Assembly (NCBI RefSeq): GCF_029873635.1 | Contig: NC_080418.1 | Coordinates: 151,335,748 to 151,399,747, forward strand | Reading direction: 5' to 3' | Source of the DNA: Malania oleifera | Lineage: Eukaryota; Streptophyta; Magnoliopsida; Santalales; Ximeniaceae | DNA length: 64,000 bases | In this document: positions 32,701 through 44,700 of the stretch, in pieces | Layout: the number at the start of each line of letters is the position of its first letter | Position numbering within the stretch: position 1 is the first letter of the stretch | Position numbers and translations under genes: made by a program | The notes under the pieces: model-generated | What the model saw: the letters and a program-made list of their open reading frames with translations, nothing else | The model's database searches: none | What the model was told of the DNA's origin: nothing

Positions 32701-35700
32701 GTGGGCGGCATTCTAATGTTGTGGGATACTCCGTCTTTTATTAGAGTGGATATTTTAGTTGGTTATTTCTCTCTTTCAGTCGTTCTTGAAATTAGAGATA
32801 GGGATCTGTGGTGGATTTCCTCTGTGTACGGTCCTTCTAGGTCTGTTCTTAGGGGTTCTTTTTTTGGATGAGCTTTATTTTGTTTCTAGTTTTTGCTTGT
32901 TGAGGTGGATTGTGGATCGCGATTTTAATGCAGCCTAGTTCCCTCAGGAAAAGAAGGGGGGTGGTAGGGTTAATGCATCTATGTGGAAGTTTGATTTGGT
33001 TATTAGGGAGTGTGGGCTAAGGGATCTTCCCTTGGGCAATGCCAAGTTTACATGGTCAATAGGTGGGGTTAGGGAGGTGACTAGTAGAATTGATAGGTTC
33101 TTGTTTTCTAATGACTAGGAGGAGGAGTTCCCTAGTCTATCTCAATTAGTATTACCTATATCCACCATCCACGTCTGATCATTTTCCTATTCTATTGGAA
33201 TCTAGGAAAGTGCCTTGGGGCCCTACCCCTTTTAGGTTCGAGAATATGTGGCTATACCATGGCTTCTTTCTATCCTTGGTTAGGGATTCGTGGAGTGAGG
33301 ATGTGGAAAGGGGTTGGGAGTGGTTTAGATTTATCAAGAGGTTGAAGAAAAAATGGAAGTATAGAATAGGGAGGTGTTTGGAGATATTAAGTTTAGAAAG
33401 TATACTATTCTAGGAGATTTGGAAGAGTTAGATAGAAAGGAAGGAGTGACCCTTTCAATGGAGGAAGAGGCTAAAAGGATTTCTCTGAAAAATGAATTGG
33501 AAAAGTTGATCTTTAAGGAAATGAGAAGTTGGAGGCAAAAGATGAAGTTTAAATGGGTTAGAGATAGAGATTATAATTCTAGATTTTTTCGTAGGATGGC
33601 CAATAGAAAAATGAGAAAGAATTTGATAAGGGAGATGGAGGTGGATAGGGGGTTTACTATCACAAAATGTAATAGAATTGCTTCAGAGATCACCAATTTT
33701 TATTATAATTTGTATTTTGAGGAGTATGAAAGTAGGCTGGTGGTGGTGGTAAGGATTAGAGTGGGATTCTTCACTTCTTGAAGTCTTATGACATGTGAAT
33801 TGGGTTTTTTTTTTCAGACCAAGTTATGTGTTAGAAGGATTTTCGATCGATGGGGAGGAATTAGATGCAAGAGGAATTAGATGCAAGGGTGTCTTAGTTC
33901 TACAAACATGTTAGTGATTGTAAATAGACATCCTAGGGAGTGGTTTAACACAAGGAGGTCTTTGTCTCTGCTTTCTTGTTCACCTTGGTAGATGTGGTTT
34001 AAGTAAGCTGATTTCTCATGCTCAGGATTTAGTAAGATTAGTGGCTTATTGGTTGGTAAGGTTATTGGTTGGTAAGGAGGGGATACACTTGTCCTATATT
34101 CAAGTGGCAGATGATAACATATTTTTTTTGGAAGATAATGTTGGGAAATTTCAAAAGGTTCTCATTTTGTTTAGAATTTTTGAGAAGGTTTTGAGGTTGA
34201 AGATCAACATGTCCAAGACTCTGGTGGCTGGTGTTAACTTAGATATCAGCAATATAGAGGGTTTTCAGATTATTTCTGGTTCTGCTTCTTTGGCTTGGCC
34301 TTTATTGTACCTTGGTCTCCTTTAGAGGGCATCCCTTTGTTTGCTGCTTTTGGGGATTTTGTGATTGAGAAAGTGGGAAAAAAAGGTCAGAAGAGCGGAA
34401 GAGACATGAGGGCTTATTTATCACTGGAGGGTTGTGTTATTCTCATTACTGCATCCCCTTCTAACATTCCCCTTTAAGTATGGGTATGGTCAGGGTTTTG
34501 GAGAAGTTGATGAGAGATTTCTTGCAGTTGAACAGTGGTGAGAACAAGAGGGATCATCTTGTAGGTTCGGTTGTGGATAGGAGACCTAAGTCTAGGAGGG
34601 TTTTGGGGCTTAGAAATGTCATATCTAAGAGTATCTATTTTATAAGAAAATGGTTATGGAGGTTCTTCTTGGAGGCTATTCCTGATGGTATCATGTTAGT
34701 AGAAGTATGGGTTCATTGAAGTGGTTGGGATATTTAGTTGAAGTGATGAAGCTTCCCATGCAAACCCTAGGAAGTTCGTTTCCTAGGTTACAGGTCTTTC
34801 TTTCCTCTTTAATTGTTTAAAAATAGGCAATGGCAAATAGAATACGGTTTTGGGGAAGACATGTGGGTGGGTGAGACCTCGTTGGAGCTGTTGGTGCTTT
34901 GTTTAGATTATCTATTGTTCATAATGTATTAGTAACATTTTTTTTTCTTGTTTAATGGGGGCTTTTTTTCTTGGGATTTACATTCCTTTAGGATTCTCAA
35001 CGAAGGAGAGGTTGAAGAGCTTACTTCGTTGTTAAGAGTGTTGAATTCTTTTGTTCCTAAAAAATCAGGAAGATGCTTGGGTATTGCCAGGGTATTCTTT
35101 GGGTTCTTTGTCTTCTAAATCTTTCTTTTTCCTCTTTTGAGACGTGCAACCCCTTGGCCATTTCCTTTGCATCATGTCGTTTTGGAAGCCTAAGGTTCCT
35201 TTTAAGGTTCATGCTTTGACTTGGACTCTCTTAAAAGTATTAATACAAATGACTTGTTACAGGTAAGGAGGCCCTATAAAGCTCCCAGCTCAGATTTGTG
35301 TATGCTCATGCTAGTGAGACTGCACACCTTTTTCTTCATTTTTGGATGGCGAGGAATCTTTGAGATTCTCATTTCTCCCATTTGATGAGATGTGATTGGC
35401 TTCACAAAATGTGTGCAAGTACTTATGACATGTTAGATATTGGGATTTTGATAACAGTAGATGTGGGAGGGCTCTTTAGTTTTGTACAGTGCATGCAATC
35501 TTCTAGACACTGAATTGAGAGGTATGCAAGGATTTTTAAAGCTCCATCGACCTCTCCCACCCAGCTGTGGGATATGATTTTTTTTGCTTCTGTACTTTAT
35601 TTAGTTATTAATATATTTTTGTTATTTAAAAGAAATATTATAGCTAGAGTTACTCATGAAAGCCCATGGAAATTCATGTCCCAGGTATCCTCTTTGTTTT

Positions 35701-38700
35701 TTCTGTGTAAAATATAAAGTGGAGAGAACCGTAGGGTTTGGTTCTGAAGTATCCCTTTGTTAGGTGATTTATGTTTTTCAATTGCCTTTCCTTAATCTTT
35801 TCGTTTTTACTTTCTGCTCTGCCCTTATTTCTTCTTTCTTCATTTGGTTTTCTTTGTAGAGATATGAATGTCAGGGAGACTGAGGAACTTTCCTCTCTCT
35901 TAGGTTTGTTAGATTCTTTTAAGAGCTCTTATGCTAGGGATATTAAGTATGCTGCTTGCTAGTGGTGATGTCACAATTACTGATCACTTCTGCAAATGGT
36001 GGGCAAGAGCACGAGATGCTCTCTTCTCTCTTCTATAGTTGCTGCTCCTTGGCATCATGGCCGCCATACACCTGAAAGGAGGGAAGTGTTATCAATCCTT
36101 TCATATTGAAGGGAATCTGTTCAATCTAAGACTGGATAAAGTGGGAAAGGGAGTTTTTTGTTTGTTCTCAAGAGTAATCCAATGCAATAGCTGATGGGTG
36201 AGGATTTCTCTGGAAGCAACGAAATGTTTCTTGGATGGTCTGGTTTCAATTTTTGGCAGGATTGGAAAGGTTTTCTGAAGTTTCAGATTTGGTATTGTGA
36301 GATGTTGGTTAGCAATTTGACCAACACAACTTGGGTAGTTCCTGGAGATGGGGCTGGGATGGAAAGGAAAATGCTTTTCATTCCTGGTGGGCCAAAAGGG
36401 GATGATGGCAAAAATTCGTGCAAGAATTCTGGGCCTTGGTTAGGGTTTTCCGTAATGGAAATGGCGCTGTTGGTGATTCACAAAGAGGCGGTTGTTCTTA
36501 GAGGCTAGGTAGTGCCCGTGGAGAAGAATGAGATATGTGATAGTTTTATAAATTTAGTTGTGTGATGCAGACGCAGAGGCAGTGGGTGCTGCAGCAGATG
36601 AAGCAGCAGATGCAATCACAACAGGTGCAGCAACAGTCTGTTGTACATTGTTGGCTGGACAGCACCTTTGTATGAGGACTACGAGAGGCAGCTAGTGTTT
36701 CATGGGGGGATGGGAGTGCAATGAATATGAGATGGAGTGAGCCTGGGTGCCTGACCATCAATTTGGACGTGAGCTGGATTTTGGGTAGTCTAGGATTTGA
36801 GGACTTGGGTCGTCTGAGTCCAAATGTCTTTAGTGGTGACCTGGTCCAATTTGCAGTCCTATGGTCCTTGAATAAAAGTCGTCATTCTCCTGAGGCTCAT
36901 AGAAGTTTAGATCTTAATGGGCTTCCTTTCCAGGCCCAACATTCTAACTAGCACAAAGAAGGTAATCAGCCCATTCTCAACTCATGTGAAGAAGTCTGTA
37001 CAGCACAGGGAGATGGACGGCATGAATCCAGTTGGGCAGACTCTGCCCAGGTACAGTAGCAACTTGGTCAATCTTGGGAATTCAGCTGGTACTCCTGCAC
37101 TAATGGTTTGAGAGGGTTGCTGGCAGGATGAGGCTTGATCAAGAAGCTGCCTTCAGTGTTAGCTGAGGGGCCTGCACTCAGTTTCAGGAAGGTGGTACGG
37201 GTCCTCTTTTAGGTTGTGATCTCCTTTTCCTCTCTTAATATATATTCTTTTATTATTAAAAAAAGTCTGCTGCTTGGATTATTCTGGTATTTTTTCTAAA
37301 TCATTCACGGAGGCCTAAAATTCCTTCAAAGTAAAAGGTTTTTTGTTTTTTGTGGATTGCCATTCTTAATAGAGCTAAAGTCATGTGTTGCAGCTTCAAA
37401 GATCATACATGGCTTTCTTCCCTGATATGTGTTTTATGTGTTATGCTTGCTCATTTATTTCTTTGTTGTTTTATGGCTCAGTGCTTATGGAGCAAGCTTT
37501 TTTAGTTTGTTGGGACAGTGTTGAAGGATTTCTTGTTGATTAATTTTTCAGGTTTGGGAGGCAAAAGAAAGCAAAGTTTTTTTTGGAGTTGTGCAGTATT
37601 TGCAGTTATATGAGTAGTTTGGTTGGAGAGGAAAACTCTGATTTTTTTGGGATTTTGTTTCATCCATGGATTTGATTTGTGACAGGATTGTTACTTTGGC
37701 CTCTTTGCAGGTGATCACTATGACCTTATCTGCCAGAGTGATTGGCTGGTCCTTTTAGCTTAGTTTCTTTGTTCGTTTTTCTTTTTTTTGGATAAGAAAA
37801 AAATTTCCTAGTAATGAGAACAAAGTACTAATAGGCTGAGGACAGGGTGTCCTCATACAACAGTAGTAAACAACTAAAAAGATAACAAAACAGCTTCCGT
37901 CCAATTTTTTTGAAGATAGGACATCTAGAATCCTCAAAAAAACTAAAAAAATGGGCCCCAAAAGAAGCCAAGAACGCCATTATCCCATAATGAACGTGGA
38001 CAAAATGAGTTCTCCCTAAAATTTCTCGTATTCTTCTTAAGCCAAAGAGTCCAAATGATTGAATGTTACCCCATTCCATAAAACACGTCCCTTTCTACTT
38101 GAGCCAAAACCCAGTAACTGGCTCGGTAGATACCTCTCTCGATTGTATGCGCTGCCAAGCTTCTCCGAGATTTGAAAAAGAGCATTCCTAGGATACATTG
38201 TCACTTTACAATGAAGAAAAAAGTTAGCGTTTGTTTCATTGGACTTGCCACACATCAAGCATATGTTGGGACCAAGAGATGTGTAGGGCCTTCTTATTCG
38301 TAACATGTCACATGTGCTTCACAGTCCACATGAAGGTCTAATCTTTGAAGGGACCTTATCCTTCCAAATGGCTTGTCTCCAAGGGAAAAAAAAGTTGGGT
38401 GAAGGGGCTTTTATGATATGCGAGAAAAATGATTTAGAGGAGAACAACCCTAAGGAGTCACCCTCCCAAAATTGCTCATCCTCTATATTGAAAGTAGCAT
38501 AGGGGTCCAACATAGGAAGCAAAGTGGTAGGGTCAACCCCTCTTTTGTTGAGATTCCTTTCAAAAAAGGGGAAATCCCACGAGAGAGAATCCTACTTATA
38601 GAAATAATGAGCTAATAGGTGCATTGTGAAGAGAAGAAATTTTAAACAATTAGGACACCTTCATGTCTAAAGAAACTTCACCCACCTAAACATCATCCCA

Positions 38701-41700
38701 AAAATGGACTCTATTTTCATTACGCGCACTTTGAAATAGGTTAAGAGGAAAGAATTGACATGCTACTTGGGACACAAACTTCTAAGGGCATGCATGAGAC
38801 ATAATACCACTTCTCTAGTCTCCCGCCCATTTCGAAGGGGCCTATATTTACTTTTAATCACCTTGTGCCACAGGGAGCCTAAACCTCCAGAACCATTTGC
38901 CCATTAGGGAGATGTTTTTGGATACCATGTTGCCAAGTTTCAATCATCTTTAAGATTTGGGCTTTCTAATAACCTTCCAACTAACAAGATGATCCCTATT
39001 ACTCTCTATAGAACCCAACAAGAGGAAATCACACACCAGACTCTTTTTTGCCTTCGAAACCTTTTAGGACTCTCAGAAAAGAGAAAGATAGATAGGGTTG
39101 TTGGAGAGAGAAGCACTAATGAGTGTGATTTGACTCCCAAGGGACAAGTACACCCTTTTCCAACCCTCTGAGAGGTGGGTTTGGAGTTTCATAGTTTTGT
39201 TTTTTTGTATTTGCTAGCTTTTGTTTTATACTTCCCTCTTTCTTGATGAATTTATTTTTCTTTTCTGAAAAAAAATTCATTTCTTAATGGTTGGTATTTA
39301 ATGAATTAGAGCCAAATGAGGACATAAGATCAATCACCAAGATAACATAAAATTTGTCAATCCAAAGGGTCCACAAAATAGCAAAATTGGTTGCAACTAG
39401 CATAATGGTAATGGTGTTCATTATCCATTGCATAAGGTTTGTGATGGTTGTGACCATCACCTCTTGACTCTTACTATTAAGCAACGTTACAAAGCTGTCA
39501 TTCATTATGTAACGTCTCAAAGCAACGTTAAGAAGACGTCATTCATTACGTAACGTCTGCAAAAGACTGGTGTCTAAGTAGAGTAGATCTACTAATGTTG
39601 CTGATTTTCGGCCTATTAGTTTGGTTATTCTTAGTGTGTGAAGATTGTTGCGAAGGTGCATGTGAATAGGCAGAGTTTAGTATTAGGAGATACGACTTCT
39701 TACGCTCAAAGTGCTTTTGTTGGGGGGGAGGTGATGGCAAATTATGGATGCCATTTTAGTGGCTCATGAGGTTGTGGAGGATGTGAGGAGGGGTAAAGGG
39801 AGAAATATTGTGTTCAATTGGATTTTTAAAGGGCTTATGAACAAGTTGGAAGTTTTTAGATAGGGTTTTGGAGAGGATAGGCTTTGGTTGTAGGTGTAGG
39901 ACTTGGAAGAGGGTTTGTTTGTCTCGTGCTTGACTTAATTATTATCAAATATCAATGGAGAGTCTTAATTTGCTGATGATGTTATTATTCCCCCCCTAAA
40001 GGATCATGAGGAGTCCTTTTTAAATGTTGTTACCATTTTACAACTTTTAAGTGTGTTTTAGGGTTAGAAGTTAATTTAGGGAAGAGGGGGATAACTGATA
40101 TCAACTTGGGTGTGGACAGAATTTGGAGTTGGCTTCTGTAGTGGGATGTGCTGCATTAGATTGGTCTATGATGTATATAGGGATTCATTCGGGTGATAAT
40201 CCTAGGTTGGTCAGTAGCTAAGCATTTGGATGGGTGGAAAGGAGCTATGTTTTCTTTAGATAGTCACTTATTTAGTCTTGTTTTTCTAGCTTCCCGTTTT
40301 ATTTTTTATCCATTTTTAAAGTTCATGTGGGGGTTGCTAGGCCTATAATGAAAATAATGAGAGGCCTCCGTTGATGTGGAGTAGGGGAGAAGGATCATAT
40401 GGTTCGGTGGGAGGTGTTGTGTAGGTATAAAAAGGAGGGAGGGTTGGGTTTGGGGAATTGGGTGTCTAAAAATATTGCCTTCATAAGTTAATGGTTATGG
40501 AGATTTTCTTTAAAGGAGAAATCTCTTTGGCTCAAGTAATTGAAAGCAAATTTGGGTAAAGATATAATGGGTGGGATACTAATGTGGGTCTTAAATCTTC
40601 TTTTGGGAGTTCTTGTATATGTATATCTCAACTCTACCCAAAATTTATTTCCAAATACCAATTTTTGAGTGGGCAATGGGCTTTGCATTCATTTTTGGGA
40701 AGACCCATGCATGGGATACTCCGTTCTTGTTGTGTTGTTTCCTTATTTGTATTGTCTTTCTTTGTTACATGATGGGCTTGTTTCTTATTTTTTGATTTCT
40801 AATGGTAAGTATTTTTCTTGGGATTGGGATATACATTTTTGTAAAGCTCTGAATGATAGAGCGGTGGTTAAGCTTGCTCTTGGTTTGAGATTATTGGAGG
40901 ATTGCTATCCTTCCAATAGGGAGGATTGAAGAAAGTGAAGTTCGGAGTCTTTGGGGGATTTTTTCTTGTAAACCTTTCTTTGAGTTCTTTGGTAAAATTT
41001 GTTTTTTTTTTTTTCCATACATATTATTTGGAAGGCCAAATTTCCCTCTAAAATTAAGGCTTTTATTTGGTTGGTTCTTGATAAAGTAAACACTGACAAT
41101 ATATTGCCGAGTAGGAGGCCTTGTAAGGCCTTATCCGTAGATATGTTTTTTCTTTGTTTTGATAGTGTTGAATCTGTGTCTCATTTGTTTTTGCATTGTT
41201 TTTTCTCTTGGAGGATTTGAAACAGTCTGTTTGGTGTTTTTGGGGAACATTGGGTTTGTTTGGGGAACATTGAAACAGTTCCTCGGATATGTTGGCCATT
41301 TATTTTTAAGCTTTGGAAGGAGTAAAGACATATCAACACTTTTGAAAATGTGGGTTGTGTGCTGTGTCATGCGTAATGTTGTGTGTCATGGTATGATGTT
41401 TCACCATCAATGGCTTGTGGGGTAGGTTTATGCAAAAAGCTAGAAAAAGGGTTGGAAGCCATAATCTAGGCCTTGGAGGATGCAAACATGAAAGCCATGG
41501 ATTTGACTAAAATCCTTGGATGCTAGTGTGGCTTATTGGTGTTATTGCATTCTTATAAATAAGTGAACTATGATTCCTTGAGCATTTTAATTTTTTGCCT
41601 GAAAGAATAATAATGGCACAAAAAGCTCCCGTTTTTTTTGTTGGGAAGGTGTAGTACTAATGAGCTTCCTATCCTTGAGGGCCACTGTGGGTACTTGTTG

Positions 41701-44700
41701 ATTTTTTGTTGTGCTACAATTGGATTTTTATTTTTTATTTAGTTTTTGATTTTGAGCTATGATGCCAATTCATTTGCCTCGAAAGTGTTTGTTCTTTATT
41801 TACTTGATTTATTTTTCGAGTCCATTATTTACTTGATTTCTAACTTTAATTGTGATGCACTCAATGCTTAATCTTTTTACATATAGTCGGTCCCAAGCCC
41901 GGGTAAAGGAGGGGGTTGCGTTAGGTATTGACAACCAACCTGAAGCATGTCAGATCTTTATGATTAGAATCCTTACTGATTATTCTCTTGGGCATCACCT
42001 ATGAGCGATGCATTGACTTAGGAGTGAGCATTGTTTGGTTAACTGAACCGTACCCGACCGTTAACCGAACTTTGGTTCGCTAGGAAATGCGAACAAGAGT
42101 CGAATTGTTTAAAATAGTTAATTGAAATTTTGCTAATTGCTTTTTTTGACCAATATTCAATGGTTAACTGAATCGATCTGTTAAGTATAATTTAAAATTT
42201 TAAAGTCACTACAAATAATATATATTTTTTTGGCAAAAGACACTAACCTCCCTTGAGGTTTGGCAAAAAGACACGAACCTTTCCTGAGGTTTTAAAAATT
42301 TCAAGGACCTTCTTTGAGGTTTCAAGAATACTAAGAACTTCCCTTGAGGTTTGCCAAAAAGACACAAACGTCCTCTTGTATTTTGCAAAAAGACGTCTTT
42401 CGAGGGGAGGTTTTTATCTTTTTGGCAAATCTCAAGGAAGGTTTATGGAATTTTTGAGACCTCAGGGGAAGTTAATGAGGTTTTTGAAAGTTCAGGAGAG
42501 GTCCCTATATTTTTTCAAACCTTAGGGGAGGTTAGTGTTTTTTGCCTCTTTTTTTCATGGTAAACATGTAACTTTAAAATATTCATCATTAAGTTTTAAG
42601 CCCCAATCTTACTGTAATATAACTTTTTTAAATTTAAACTATTAAAATGTTATATAATATTATATACAATATGTATTATATATATTTATAATTTTTTGGT
42701 TCAGTTCGATTAACTGTAATTATTGAATGGGCTAAATTGAAATTGAAAAAATTAAAAATTTTGAACCTAAATTGAATCGAAAAAAATGGTATGATTTTTT
42801 GGATTTGTTTGGTTCAGTTTTGCAGTTTTTCTTGCCCACTCATAGTTTCACTTATACCACCTAGTGGTAGCGAAATATGAGCTAGAGTCGGTTAGGTCGT
42901 TGCCTCAAAGTGACACACTTGTTGGCACCCAAGTATGGTGTTCCCGCATCATTCTAGAAATGGGTGGATGAAGAAGTTGACTTAGGAGACTAGGAGTAGA
43001 TTATCAACTTGGAATATAGGGATACTCACAAGTAAAAGCATAGTGGACACAATGATTAGAAGAAAAATTAATTTAATCCGCCTTCGAGAAACTAAGTGGG
43101 TATGGAGAAAGTGAAACTGAAAAATTAGGAGAAGAAAACATAAGAATGGTGCAGGAATCATTGTAGACAAAGACTTTAAATCAATTGTGTAGATGCCAAA
43201 AGAGTAGGGATAGAATCATAAAAATCAAGATGGCCTTGGGCCAAGAGATTATAAATGTCATTGTGCTTATACTCTTCCAATAGGCTTAGCAGAAAATCTT
43301 AAGAGAGAATTTTGGGAAGATATGGATAGTATTATACAAGGAATATCATGGACTGAGAAAATACTCATAATAGCTTATTTGAATGGACATATTGAAAAGG
43401 ATGATAAGGGTTATGAGAGGATACATGGAGGACATGGATGTGGAGATAAAAAGAGCATGTGGATATGATCATGGTTATTAAAATCATGATCTCGATTGTA
43501 GGATCATATGATTCTACGATCCATATTCACCCAAACGATCCAAGACACAACAAAAATTGGAATCAAGTAGAATCGTGGTATAATCGTAAAAGAATTAGTA
43601 GAATCGTAGAATCATACAGATCCTACTCTGTTACCTAGATTGGGATTTTTTCCCCCCTTTTTGGGCATCAATAATGTGGCCCAATGCATGCTTTTATTTG
43701 GCAAAATGGCTCCCAGCCTCCCATCAGTGAACAGATTCAGCAGAATCTGCACCTAATTTCCCTGGAGTTCAACGCCTCAGCCCTCTACTCATTGAAATTC
43801 ATCAACCCTGCACCTGAATTTCTCTCCTATTTGACAAGCAGAGAGCCCTCCATCTGGTGACTGGTGTTTGTTTAGCAGCAGCTAGCAGTCTTGCTGTTTG
43901 ATCAACAGTTCTTTGGCGTTCAACAACCAGAGTTCCTGGGGTTTGACAAAAACTCAGTCCTCAGTCCTCTTCCTTCTTTGGTGTTTGACAAGAACACATC
44001 AGTCCTCTTCAACACAGAGTTCTTGTTTGATCAGCAGCAGCCAAGGAAAGAGCCAAGCCAGCTGGCCTAGCAGAGCTGCAGGGGTATGCTTTGAAACAGA
44101 TTTTGTGCTTCTTGAAAAGACTCCATAGTGAGCGCTGTTTTTCTCCTCTTCTTTGTCTTCTTCTTTTTCGTATTTTTATTGTTTGAACTCTTTATTGTGT
44201 TTTTAACTTCTTATACTTACGAAGTTACTAACCAAGCTTTTAACCTTACGACTTGTCATAAAGTTCCACATATATAATTTATTGATATTTATTTTACATC
44301 GAAAGTAGAATCTTACGATTCTCGATCCGATTCTACGATTCGATCCTGCAAACCCCTCCAACAATCCCACTTAGAATCCCGATTCTAACAACCTTGGATA
44401 TGATCTTAGACTTCACCACGTCATATGATTTTATTATAATGAACGCTTGCTTTAAAAAGAGAGGAATACTTAATAACTTTCAAAAGTAGACAAAATAAAA
44501 GTTAAATAGATTTAAAAAAAAAAATAAAAAAATTAGGCGTGTAGGTCATTTATCTTGGAAGGTTGTCTCATGTGAGAGCCTAAGTACACAACATAGAATT
44601 TCAGGTTAGGTATTTGTACTAAAAAATAGAAGAGAAAGGATAATATAAATTAGTGCAAGTGAACTAGATGGTGGAACCTAAAGGGGGAAAATATAATAAA

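Noticed and set aside
43898..44128. 76-codon Ser-rich frame within the MULE-like element
   Set aside because: Low-complexity sequence without similarity I can name. It may be captured DNA but is not supported as a gene.
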